A stretch of DNA of 24,697 bases from Competibacteraceae bacterium UBA6584 (GTDB taxonomy: Bacteria > Pseudomonadota > Gammaproteobacteria > Competibacterales > Competibacteraceae), in the NCBI GenBank assembly GCA_002433805.1, contig DJIW01000088.1, positions 1-24,697 of the forward strand, written 5' to 3'. The position numbers and the translations under genes are program-made. Shown here piece by piece: positions 15,125 through 23,629 of the stretch. The notes beneath the pieces were generated by a model. That model saw only the letters and a program-made list of their open reading frames with translations. It made no database searches and had not been told where the DNA came from. Each line of letters starts with the position of its first letter. The stretch's first letter is position 1.

Positions 15125-16534
15125 ATGTCCTCCTCCATTCCAGCCGCCAGCGGCACCGAAATCATCGTCGCGGCGTCCCGCTCTCCGCTGCGGGTTCAGT
15201 TCGAGGTCATCGATATCCGGGTGATCTCCGGGCCGGATAGCGGGCAGGAAGCCCGGCTCGGCCTGCCGTCGGTGCGGATCGGCACCGCCCCGGACAACGA
15301 TCTGGTCCTGAGCGACCGGGCGGTGTCGCGCCGGCACGCCGAAATCCGCATGACCTCCGATGGCCTGCTGTTGCGCGATCTGGGTTCCACCAACGGCACC
15401 TTCATCAACGACGTGCGCATCACCGAAGCCTACGTCCCCGAAAACGCCGAATGCCGGCTCGGTTATTCGCGGGTGTTGATCCGCCAGCACACCGAGGAAC
15501 GGAAAGTGGCGGTGCCGCGCCAGGACCACCTGGGCGAGCTGGTCGGCGCCAGCGAGCGGATGCGCGAGTTGTACGGCTTGATCCGGGCGGTCGCGCCCAC
15601 CCCCACCACCGTCCACCTGCACGGCGAATCCGGGGCCGGCAAGGAATTGGTGGCGCGCACCCTGCACGCGCTATCCGGCCGTTCGGGTCCGCTGGTGGTG
15701 TTCGACGCTTCGGTCGCCGATCCGGAAATGGTGCGCAACGACTTGTTCGGCCACATCAAGGGGGCGTTCACCGGCGCCACCGGCTCGCGCGAGGGCGCGT
15801 TCCGGCAAGCCCACACCGGGACTCTGTTCATCGACGAGATCGGCGAGCTGCCGCTGGATCTGCAGCCGCGCCTGCTGCGGGTGCTGGAAACGCGCGAAGT
15901 CACCCCGATCGGCTCCGACAAGCCGCTGCGGGTGGACGTGCGCGTGATCACCGCAACCCACCGCGATCTGGACGCCATGGTCCGCGCGGGAACCTTCCGG
16001 ACCGATTTGTTCTACCGGCTCTCGGTCGTGCCCGTCGAAGTGCCGTCCCTGCGCGAAGTCGTCGAGGACATTCCGTTGATCACGCGGCACTTGTGCGAGC
16101 GGATGAGCCTGAGTTGCCGGATTTCCGAGGCGGCGATGGCGGCGTTGCAGCGCTATTCCTGGCCCGGTAACGTGCGGGAACTGCGCAATGTCTTGGAGCG
16201 GGCGGCGGTGATGAGCGGCGACCGGGAAATTCAGCCCGAAGACTTGCGGCTGCCCAAGGACGCGCGGCCGTCGAACGGACCCCCGCCATCGCGAACCCCG
16301 GCCTCAAGCGCGCCCGACGCGCCGCCGATCGATGAGGCCGAGATGTCAGCGCCGGCTCCCAAAACCAGCACCGCCGCCGCCCGCGCCCACCTCAAGGAAG
16401 TCGAGCGGCAGATGATTCTCGATTCGATGAAAGGCAATCACAACAACAAGGCCGCCGTCGCCCGCGATTTGGGCATTCCGCTCTCGACGCTCAAGCGCCG
16501 CCTCAAGGAATACCGGATCAGCGAGGAGGACTGA
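15125..16534 (+). CDS. FHA-domain sigma54-dependent transcriptional activator
   Basis: A 469-residue enhancer-binding protein that would activate RNA polymerase carrying sigma54. An FHA domain (about residues 28-125; RIG 51-53, SRRH 68-71, GSTNGT 87-92) stands where a response-regulator receiver usually is, so the signal is probably a phosphothreonine on a partner protein. The AAA+ domain (about 138-362) has Walker A GESGAGKE (167-174), the sigma54 contact loop GAFTGA (213-218), Walker B TLFIDE (233-238) and SWPGNVRELRN (345-355). A Pro/Ala linker (380-418) leads to a Fis-type helix-turn-helix (about 422-465, ending AARDLGIPLSTLKRRLKEY-like). The ATG at 15125 has only a weak GGATGG upstream. 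Its targets are unknown; the divergent receptor operon is an obvious candidate. The 3' end overlaps queG by 17 bases. Confidence 0.92.
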   Translation: MSSSIPAASGTEIIVAASRSPLRVQFEVIDIRVISGPDSGQEARLGLPSVRIGTAPDNDLVLSDRAVSRRHAEIRMTSDGLLLRDLGSTNGTFINDVRITEAYVPENAECRLGYSRVLIRQHTEERKVAVPRQDHLGELVGASERMRELYGLIRAVAPTPTTVHLHGESGAGKELVARTLHALSGRSGPLVVFDASVADPEMVRNDLFGHIKGAFTGATGSREGAFRQAHTGTLFIDEIGELPLDLQPRLLRVLETREVTPIGSDKPLRVDVRVITATHRDLDAMVRAGTFRTDLFYRLSVVPVEVPSLREVVEDIPLITRHLCERMSLSCRISEAAMAALQRYSWPGNVRELRNVLERAAVMSGDREIQPEDLRLPKDARPSNGPPPSRTPASSAPDAPPIDEAEMSAPAPKTSTAAARAHLKEVERQMILDSMKGNHNNKAAVARDLGIPLSTLKRRLKEYRISEED

Positions 16535-17675
16535 GCCGCCGGTCGGCGGCTCCAGCGCCGTCGAGCACCGGCGTCTGAACCGGGTCGCCTCGGGCGCGTC
16601 GGTCCCGTTTTTCGGCCTGTTCGTCCAAGGCCCACGCCACATGTTCCGCCACCACCGCCGAAGGATGCGCCGCCCGCGCTTGCAAGGCGTCGACCGCGCG
16701 CGCCGAGGGCGGCGCGTTGCCCAAGGCCACGGCGAGGTTGCGCAACCAGCGCTCGTGGCCGATCCGGCGGATGGCGCTGCCTTCGGTATGCCGGAGAAAA
16801 TCCGGCTCCTCCCACCCGAATAACGCGATCAAATCCGGCGCGTCCAAGCCGTGCCGGACGCGAAAATCCGGCTCCGCCGCCGGCCGGGCGAAGCGGTTCC
16901 ACGGACAGACCAGCTGACAGTCGTCGCAACCGTAAATCCGGTTGCCCATGGCGCGGCGGAATTCCAGCGGGATCGAGCCCTGCAGTTCGATGGTGTGATA
17001 GGAAATGCAGCGGCGGGCGTCCACCCGGTACGGCGCGACGATGGCGCGGGTCGGGCATACGTCCAGACAGGCGGCGCAGCGCCCGCAGTGCCCCGTCGCC
17101 GGCGCGTCCGCCGGCAACGGTATATCAAGATAAATCTCACCGAGAAAAAACCACGAGCCGGCGCGGCGATCCAGCAGGTTGCTGTGCTTGCCGATCCAAC
17201 CCAAGCCCGCTCGTTGCGCCAGCGCCTTTTCCAACACCGGCGCGCTGTCGGAGAACACCCGATAGCCCAACGGTCCGACGGCGGCGATGATGCGCTCGAC
17301 CAAGCGCTGCAACCGCCGCCGCATCACCTTGTGATAATCCCGCCCCAAGGCATAACGCGACAGATAAGCCCGCTCGGGATCCCGCAGCACCCGCCAGGGC
17401 TCCGCGCTTTGCGGCGGCCAATAATCCATCCGCGCCGAAATCACCCGCACCGTGCCGGGAACCAGTTCGGCGGGCCGGGCGCGCCGGGTTCCGTGCCGGG
17501 CCATGTACGTCATCGTCCCGTGAAAACCGGCCGCCAGCCAATCGAGCAGATGCGCCTCGTGCTCGCCCAGATCGATGCGGGCGACGCCGAGCTGCTGAAA
17601 CCCCAACTCCCGTCCCCATTCCTTGATGGCGGCGGCGAGTTCCGCGAGTTGGCTTTCGGTGAAGGGCAGGGTCAC
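16518..17675 (-). CDS. queG: Epoxyqueuosine reductase QueG
   Basis: A 385-residue cobalamin- and iron-sulfur-dependent enzyme that reduces epoxyqueuosine to queuosine in tRNA, the last step of the pathway. DSAPVLEK (residues 143-150) carries the expected catalytic Asp, and AGLGWIGKHSNLL follows. The first 4Fe-4S cluster is C197-C200-C203 with C207 (CGRCAACLDVCPTRAI); C223, C250, C253 and C257 (CDDCQLVCPWN) form the second. HEAT-like repeats make up the C-terminus. The start is uncertain: GTG 17675 gives the N-terminus most like E. coli QueG, and a TTG at 17720 would add 15 residues; neither has a clear ribosome site. It is divergent from nnr, as in E. coli. The last codons overlap the convergent FHA gene. 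Confidence 0.92.
   Translation of the reverse strand: MTLPFTESQLAELAAAIKEWGRELGFQQLGVARIDLGEHEAHLLDWLAAGFHGTMTYMARHGTRRARPAELVPGTVRVISARMDYWPPQSAEPWRVLRDPERAYLSRYALGRDYHKVMRRRLQRLVERIIAAVGPLGYRVFSDSAPVLEKALAQRAGLGWIGKHSNLLDRRAGSWFFLGEIYLDIPLPADAPATGHCGRCAACLDVCPTRAIVAPYRVDARRCISYHTIELQGSIPLEFRRAMGNRIYGCDDCQLVCPWNRFARPAAEPDFRVRHGLDAPDLIALFGWEEPDFLRHTEGSAIRRIGHERWLRNLAVALGNAPPSARAVDALQARAAHPSAVVAEHVAWALDEQAEKRDRRARGDPVQTPVLDGAGAADRRLSPPR
16533..16552. terminator. Palindrome at the FHA activator / queG convergence
   Basis: GAGCCGCCG (16533-16541) and CGGCGGCTC (16544-16552) form a perfect 9-bp inverted repeat with 2 bases between. It begins in the stop codon of the FHA gene and lies inside the last codons of the opposing queG. 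It could end transcription from the plus side; no T-run follows. Confidence 0.42.
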
Positions 17676-17744
17676 GGCGGCGGCTGGATGTGGGAAAATG
17701 ACTGGCGTATTGTGCCTCAACCCTCACGTTGCAGGAGCTTTTCC

Positions 17745-19259
<1,515 letters not shown>

Positions 19260-19279
19260 GTCAGGAGCCGAATGACGCC

Positions 19280-19747
19280 ATGTTCGAACGGTTTCTAGAG
19301 TCCGCCGCCGCGACCGAAGGCTTGGGCGAACGGATGAGCCAACACCTCGCGCCCGGCTGCGTGCTCTATCTGCGCGGCGATTTGGGGGCCGGCAAAACCA
19401 CCCTGGCGCGCGGCCTGCTGCGCGGGCTCGGCCATCGCGACACGGTGAAAAGCCCGACCTTCACGCTGGTGGAGCCTTATGTCTTGGCACGCTGGCGGCT
19501 GTTCCACTGGGATTTGTACCGGCTGAGCGATCCGGAGGAATTGGAGTATCTCGGTTTGCGCGAGCAGCTCGACGGCGAGGCGATCTTGCTGATCGAATGG
19601 CCGGAACAAGGCCGGGGCGAACTGCCGGCGGCGGATGTCGAAGTGACCCTCGCCTACGCCGACCGAGGTCGAAGTTGCCGGCTGGAGGCGCGCTCGCCCG
19701 AGGGTCGAGCGCTCGTGGCCGCGTTGAATCCTTCGGGCGCAGCCTGA
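19280..19747 (+). CDS. tsaE: tRNA threonylcarbamoyladenosine biosynthesis ATPase TsaE
   Basis: A 155-residue P-loop ATPase that works with TsaB and TsaD to place t6A on tRNAs decoding ANN codons. Walker A is GDLGAGKT (residues 33-40). VKSPTFTLVEPY (56-67), FHWDLYRL (75-82) and LLIEWPEQG (103-111) are the typical TsaE motifs. The start is ATG 19280, with CAGGAG about 12 bases upstream. In E. coli amiB and mutL follow; here the stop codon TGA shares its last base with the ATG of a broken hen1 gene. Confidence 0.94.
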   Translation: MFERFLESAAATEGLGERMSQHLAPGCVLYLRGDLGAGKTTLARGLLRGLGHRDTVKSPTFTLVEPYVLARWRLFHWDLYRLSDPEELEYLGLREQLDGEAILLIEWPEQGRGELPAADVEVTLAYADRGRSCRLEARSPEGRALVAALNPSGAA

Positions 19748-19935
19748 TGTTGCTCACCCTGACCACCACCCACCGGCCCGCCACCGACCTCGGCTATCTG
19801 TTGCACAAACATCCCGCCAAGGTCCAGACGTTCGCCTTGAGTTTCGGGGAAGCCCGTGTCTTCTATCCGCGGGCGGATTCAGAATGCTGCGCGGCGGCGC
19901 TGGCGCTCGATGTCGATCCGGTGGCGCTGGTGCGC
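19747..19935 (+). pseudogene. hen1: hen1 remnant: N-terminal 63 codons of bacterial Hen1
   Basis: The first 63 codons match the start of bacterial Hen1 as I recall it: MLLTLTTTHRPATDLGYLLH, then KHPAKVQTF, LSFGEARVFYP and ALALDVDPVALVR. Hen1 is the 3'-terminal 2'-O-methyltransferase that marks repaired RNA and works with Pnkp. Full-length Hen1 has well over 400 residues, with ligand-like N-terminal and methyltransferase C-terminal domains; here homology stops near 19935. The frame stays open to a TGA at 20095-20097, but the rest is not Hen1: it is the pnkp 3' end read out of frame. The ATG overlaps the tsaE stop (TGATG). No methyltransferase domain remains, so the product cannot function as Hen1. 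Confidence 0.8.
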
Positions 19936-19943
19936 GACCGTCA

Positions 19944-20072
19944 GGACGCGAATTCGCCTTGGAGATCGGGGCGTTGGAACGCTTCGCGCGCCGCGAACCG
20001 CTGCGCCGCGTTCACGAGTGCGTGTTCGGCATCTTGGGCCTGGAAAGCGAACCCGTCGATCCCAGGCTGTAA
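19944..20072 (+). pseudogene. pnkp: pnkp remnant: C-terminal ~40 codons of polynucleotide kinase-phosphatase
   Basis: In a different frame from the hen1 piece, the sequence encodes FALEIGALERF, then EPLRRVHECVFGI and LGLESEPVDPRL before TAA 20070-20072. This is the characteristic C-terminus of bacterial Pnkp, the kinase-phosphatase-ligase-like RNA-repair enzyme that pairs with Hen1 (recalled, not searched). The rest of Pnkp (over 800 residues) is missing. The recognisable match begins about 19953; the 5' boundary given is approximate. The TAA directly abuts the stop codon of the opposing Uma2 gene. Confidence 0.72.
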
Positions 20073-20675
20073 TCAACCCTTGGTCGGATCTTCCTGAGTT
20101 TCCGCCCATAAACCGCCCAGGTCCAAGGCGACTTCAGCACACGGCTCCACCGTAACGGTGTCCTGTTCCTGAAATAAGCCGATTACCGTCCAACGCTCGT
20201 CGCGCAACGCGAATGCCTCCAAAATATGGGCCAGCGGGTCCACTAACCAGAGGTACGGCACGCCGTATCGCGCGTAGATTGGCATCTTGACCACACGGTC
20301 GATTCTGGCGGTGGAAGGCGACAGGATTTCACAGATCCAATCCGGCACGATCTCGAAGCGATGATCGCGCGGGACGCGCGGCATCCGTACGCGCCGCCAA
20401 CCCGCCAGATCGGGAACAGCGACTTCAACATCCCGAATGAAATGCACTTCCGGTTCGTCCAAAATCCACCAACCGCCCGGCCCGCCGCGACCTCGTTGAT
20501 AGGGACCGTAGAGTTCTCCCCCTAGCCCTGAACCCGCGCTGGTATGAGGGCCGGCCGGACGCGGATGAGCGTACAGATGGCCGCCGATGATTTCGCCGGT
20601 CAGATGATCCGGCAAGGCTTCAAGCTGCGCGTAGAGATCGACTGGCGGCGTTGCGGGTTCCAATACGACCGACAT
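20073..20675 (-). CDS. Uma2-family putative nuclease (DUF820, PD-(D/E)XK fold)
   Basis: A 200-residue protein of the Uma2 family, restriction-endonuclease-like proteins that are often multicopy in cyanobacteria and environmental bacteria. Core signs are PDLAGWR (D89), DWICEILSPST (residues 112-122, with E116), DRVVKMPIYARYGVPYLWLVDP (126-147, with K130) and EIIGGHLYAHPRP near the N-terminus. The D-E-K set needed for the fold's active site is present. The start is ATG 20675 with AGAGGT about 6 bases upstream. A longer ORF extending to 20873 runs over dksA and lacks support. The biological role of Uma2 proteins is not established. It is convergent with the hen1/pnkp scar with no gap between stop codons. 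Confidence 0.85.
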   Translation of the reverse strand: MSVVLEPATPPVDLYAQLEALPDHLTGEIIGGHLYAHPRPAGPHTSAGSGLGGELYGPYQRGRGGPGGWWILDEPEVHFIRDVEVAVPDLAGWRRVRMPRVPRDHRFEIVPDWICEILSPSTARIDRVVKMPIYARYGVPYLWLVDPLAHILEAFALRDERWTVIGLFQEQDTVTVEPCAEVALDLGGLWAETQEDPTKG

Positions 20676-20742
20676 GGCAATACCTCTGATGTCGCTTGAA
20701 GGCGCTCCTTGCCCGAAGGTTGGCGGTTTTTCCGCATGTTGC

Positions 20743-21168
20743 TCACGCCGCCTGACTTTTCTCCTTTTCCTCCTCCAGATGCTTGCAGTCGATGCACAGC
20801 TCCGCCGTGGGCCGCGCTTCCAAGCGGCGCAATCCGATTTCCACGCCGCAGGCTTCGCAATACCCGTAATCATCCAAACTGATCCGGTTTAGGGCCTTGT
20901 CGATCTTATGCAACAACTTGCGTTCCCGGTCCCGCGCTCGCAAATTGATCGAAAATTCTTCTTCCTGGCTGGCGCGGTCGTTGGGATCGGGCAAGTTCAG
21001 GGGTTCGTCTTGCATGGTATGGACAGTGCGCCGGCTCTCTTCCATGAGATCGTGTTTCCAGGCGAGCAAAATCGCGCGGAAGTGGGCTTTCTGCTGGTCA
21101 TTCATGTAATCCTCGCCCTCCTCCGAGTGATAGGGCGCGGAGCTTGTAAACGTTTCACTCATCGTCAT
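20743..21168 (-). CDS. dksA: RNA polymerase-binding transcription factor DksA
   Basis: A 141-residue DksA. It enters the RNA polymerase secondary channel and, with ppGpp, represses rRNA promoters and activates amino-acid genes. The coiled-coil tip carries the D-x-x-D-x-A motif as DPNDRA (D61, D64, A66), followed by QEEEFSINLRARDRERKL. The zinc site is C104-C107 with C125-C128 (YCEACG and LCIDCK). Identity to E. coli DksA is visibly high over this stretch. The N-terminus is about 10 residues shorter than in E. coli. The start is ATG 21168, preceded by AAGG; a second ATG at 21162 is possible. It appears to be transcribed alone, with Uma2 67 bases downstream. Confidence 0.96.
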   Translation of the reverse strand: MTMSETFTSSAPYHSEEGEDYMNDQQKAHFRAILLAWKHDLMEESRRTVHTMQDEPLNLPDPNDRASQEEEFSINLRARDRERKLLHKIDKALNRISLDDYGYCEACGVEIGLRRLEARPTAELCIDCKHLEEEKEKSQAA

Positions 21169-21241
21169 CCGCCTTCAATCGATTCGCTACTAAAGTGAGT
21201 TAGTGAAATAAATGCCCTCGATCAAATAAAGTCGGGAATGC

Positions 21242-21255
21242 TCCGGCTTGCCGGA
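21242..21255 (-). terminator. Hairpin downstream of znuA
   Basis: TCCGGC-TT-GCCGGA forms a perfect 6-bp stem with a 2-base loop in the gap between the znuA stop (21338) and the dksA start (21168). It may end znuA transcription, but it lies ~80 bases beyond the stop and has no T-run. Confidence 0.25.
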
Positions 21256-21337
21256 CGCCCCGACGGTCCGCATAACACCATAGACCATTCCGCTGGAGAT
21301 TTCCGGTGACCGGTGGACCGTTGCGGCCGAAAGGCGT

Positions 21338-22306
21338 TCAATCCTCCCCCAGACACGCCCGCAAGCCGGCGGACAATCCGCGCAACAGTTGAAAATAAGC
21401 GTCCGGGCCCGCCGCTAAGTCCGCGCCTAGCGGGTCGAGCACGCCGCGGCGAGCGGTTCCGCCCGCCGTCACGGTCTCGACCAGGGCCGGCTGAAATTGC
21501 GGCTCGCTAAACACGCAACGCGCCTTGGAATCGCGAATGCGCGACTGAATCTCCGTCACCCGTCGCGCGCCCGGCCGCTGTTCGGGATTTAACACCACCG
21601 AACCGACCGCGTTGAGACCGTAACGCCGTTCGAAATACTGATAGGCGTCGTGAAATACGATATATGGTCGGTCCTGCACCGGGGCCAGCTCCGCCGCGAG
21701 CTGCCGGTCGAGATCGCGCAAGCGCTCGATCAACCGCGCGCCGTTGCGCTCGTAATCCGCCTGATGTTCGCGGTCGACCTCGCCGAGGGCGGCCACGATC
21801 CGGGGAACCATGGCGATCGCGTTGTCCGGGTCCAGCCAGACGTGCGCGTCGCGATCACCTTTTCCGCCTCCATGATCGCGCCCGGCATGATCGCCCTCAG
21901 CTGGCTCGCGGCCGTGATCGTGTTTCTCCCAGGCGCCGCCGGCGCGCAACGGCAAGACGGTCATGCCCGGCGCGTCCAGCAGCGCCACCGAGCGCACCCG
22001 CGCTTTTACATTGCTCACAGGCTTGACCATGAAAGCTTCCAGCTCCGGGCCGATCCAGAACACCACTCGCGCCTCGGCGAGGGCGCGCATTTCCGACGGC
22101 CGCAGGTTATAGTCATGCGGCGACGCTCCGCCCCGCACCAGCAGCTCCGGCGCGGCCACGCCCTGCATGACGCCGGCCACCAGCGAATGCAGCGGTTTGA
22201 TGCTGGCCACGGCCCGCACCTCCGCCCCCGCCGGCAACGACCACAACAGCATCCCCCACCACAGCCAGCGTAAACCCTTGAAGAAACCCAAACGCCCCTG
22301 CATCAT
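21338..22306 (-). CDS. znuA: High-affinity zinc uptake periplasmic binding protein ZnuA
   Basis: A 322-residue cluster A-I solute-binding protein that captures Zn2+ in the periplasm and hands it to ZnuB. A Sec signal peptide (residues 1-28) ends at PAGA-EVRA. Zinc-ligand positions are seen in SIKPLHSL (H40), SPHDYN (H63-D64), DAHVWLDPDN and VFHDAYQYFERRYG, plus an Asp in GVLDPLGAD. A His/Asp-rich charged loop (about residues 127-152, KHDHGREPAEGDHAGRDHGG) is the typical ZnuA metal-scavenging loop. The start is ATG 22306 (or 22303), with GGGAG 8 bases upstream. It is divergent from zur-znuC-znuB, and the Zur boxes begin 17 bases from its start. Confidence 0.94.
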   Translation of the reverse strand: MMQGRLGFFKGLRWLWWGMLLWSLPAGAEVRAVASIKPLHSLVAGVMQGVAAPELLVRGGASPHDYNLRPSEMRALAEARVVFWIGPELEAFMVKPVSNVKARVRSVALLDAPGMTVLPLRAGGAWEKHDHGREPAEGDHAGRDHGGGKGDRDAHVWLDPDNAIAMVPRIVAALGEVDREHQADYERNGARLIERLRDLDRQLAAELAPVQDRPYIVFHDAYQYFERRYGLNAVGSVVLNPEQRPGARRVTEIQSRIRDSKARCVFSEPQFQPALVETVTAGGTARRGVLDPLGADLAAGPDAYFQLLRGLSAGLRACLGED

Positions 22307-22322
22307 CTGATCGCTCCCGTTA

Positions 22323-22337
22323 TGTTATAAAGTAACA
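22323..22337. promoter_or_regulatory. Zur operator 1
   Basis: TGTTATAAAGTAACA is a 15-base imperfect palindrome (TGTTA/TAACA arms). It is close to the E. coli Zur core TGTTATAATATAACA (two mismatches). It lies between znuA and zur, nearer to znuA, and overlaps TATAA-like bases. Confidence 0.72.
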
Positions 22338-22339
22338 AT

Positions 22340-22354
22340 TGTTATAAGATAACA
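22340..22354. promoter_or_regulatory. Zur operator 2
   Basis: TGTTATAAGATAACA is a perfect 6-3-6 palindrome with one mismatch to the E. coli Zur core. Its centre is 17 bases from that of operator 1, which suggests two Zur dimers side by side. It contains TATAAG, which could be a -10 element for the zur direction, so Zur binding would block the polymerase. Confidence 0.8.
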
Positions 22355-22398
22355 TTGATCGAGTTCAATTCAAGCGCGACCCTCCCAGGAAAGCCCCT

Positions 22399-22878
22399 TT
22401 GTCAGCCGATTCCTCTTTAACTTTCGACCCGCGACAAGCGCTGGAGCACGCGGCGAGCCTGTGCGAGCGGCGGGGCACGCGCCTGACCGAACTGCGCAAG
22501 CGCGTCTTGGAGATTATTTGGAACAGCCCCACCCCTCTGGGCGCTTACGCGATTCTCGATGTCTTGCGCGACGATGGCCGTCAAGGCGCGCCGCCCACCG
22601 TTTATCGGGCGCTGGATTTTCTGTTGGAGCAAGGCTTGATCCACCGTCTCGCCTCGCTGAACGTGTTCACCGGCTGCCGGCGGCCCGACAGCTTTCACGG
22701 CGGTCAATTCCTGATCTGCCGCGACTGCGGTCAAGTCGATGAATTGACCAACCCGACGGTCGAGGAGCTGCTGCGCGCCGAAGCGGCTTGCCGGCGCTTT
22801 GAAGTATTGTCCCAGATGGTCGAAGTGTTGGGCCGCTGCCCGGACTGCCAGCGCGGAGCCAAAGCCCGTGACCGCTGA
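22399..22878 (+). CDS. zur: Zinc uptake regulator Zur (Fur family)
   Basis: A 159-residue Fur-family repressor that binds its operators when loaded with zinc. The N-terminal winged helix (about residues 10-95) has RGTRLTELRKRVLEIIW, PLGAYAILDVL and APPTVYRALDFLLEQGLIHRL, the recognition-helix region. The metal part has FHGGQFLICRDCGQV and, at the C-terminus, GRCPDCQRG: the two CxxC pairs expected for the structural zinc. The start is TTG 22399, with AGGA 8 bases upstream; no in-frame ATG or GTG gives a full winged helix. It is the first gene of zur-znuC-znuB and overlaps znuC by 11 bases, so the regulator is probably autoregulated together with the transporter. Confidence 0.93.
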   Translation: MSADSSLTFDPRQALEHAASLCERRGTRLTELRKRVLEIIWNSPTPLGAYAILDVLRDDGRQGAPPTVYRALDFLLEQGLIHRLASLNVFTGCRRPDSFHGGQFLICRDCGQVDELTNPTVEELLRAEAACRRFEVLSQMVEVLGRCPDCQRGAKARDR

Positions 22879-23629
22879 ACTCCTGTTGGACGTGGAAAAT
22901 CTGAGCCTGACCATCCGTGGCAACCCGATCCTGCAAGCGGTCGATCTTTGCGTCCGGCGCGGCGAAATCGTGGCGCTGATCGGCCCCAACGGCGCGGGCA
23001 AGTCCACGCTGGTGCGATCCGTTCTAGGATTGATCCGCCCGGACGGCGGCCGCATTGCGCTCAAACCGGGCTTGCGGATCGGTTACATGCCGCAGCGCCT
23101 GAGCGTGGATAACACGCTGCCGTTGACCGTCCGCCGTTTCATCACCCTCGGCACCCCGGTTTCGCGAGGGCAAATTTTGGAGACCTTGGCCGAGGTGGGG
23201 GCCGAGGCGGTGGTGGATTCGCCGGTGCAGGCGATCTCTGGAGGCGAGCTGCAACGGGTGCTGCTGGCGCGGGCGCTGTTGCGTCAACCCGATCTGCTGG
23301 TGTTGGACGAGCCGATCCAAGGCGTCGATTTAAACGGTCAATACGAGCTTTACGAGCTGATCGGCGCGGTCAGAAAGCGGCGCGGCTGCGGCATTCTGAT
23401 GGTGTCGCACGAACTGCATTGGGTCATGGCCGACACCGATCAAGTGATCTGTCTCAACCGCCACGTCTGCTGCTCCGGCCATCCCGAACACGTGGCCCGC
23501 GATCCGGCTTTTCTCGAACTGTTCGGCGAGGGCGCGCGCTCCATGGCGGTCTATCACCACCATCACAACCACCGTCACAACCTGCATGGAACCGTGGTGG
23601 AACCGGCGGAGGATGGCGCGCATGGATGA
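22868..23629 (+). CDS. znuC: Zinc ABC transporter ATP-binding protein ZnuC
   Basis: A 253-residue ABC ATPase that powers zinc import through ZnuB. Walker A is GPNGAGKST (about residues 38-46). The signature is ISGGELQRVLLARAL (about 131-145), and Walker B is LLVLDEPIQGVD (about 151-162) followed by the switch His in VSHELHWV. The C-terminal tail carries a His cluster (YHHHHNHRHNLHG), a likely zinc-binding feature. The start is GTG 22868 inside the 3' end of zur; it places the first beta strand (LLLDVENLSLTI) at the normal distance. It overlaps znuB by 8 bases. Confidence 0.94.
   Translation: MTAELLLDVENLSLTIRGNPILQAVDLCVRRGEIVALIGPNGAGKSTLVRSVLGLIRPDGGRIALKPGLRIGYMPQRLSVDNTLPLTVRRFITLGTPVSRGQILETLAEVGAEAVVDSPVQAISGGELQRVLLARALLRQPDLLVLDEPIQGVDLNGQYELYELIGAVRKRRGCGILMVSHELHWVMADTDQVICLNRHVCCSGHPEHVARDPAFLELFGEGARSMAVYHHHHNHRHNLHGTVVEPAEDGAHG

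Noticed and set aside
20676..20873. A longer N-terminus for the Uma2 protein (ORF extends to 20873)
   Set aside because: The extension runs into dksA in another frame, and ATG 20675 has a good ribosome site and the normal family N-terminus.
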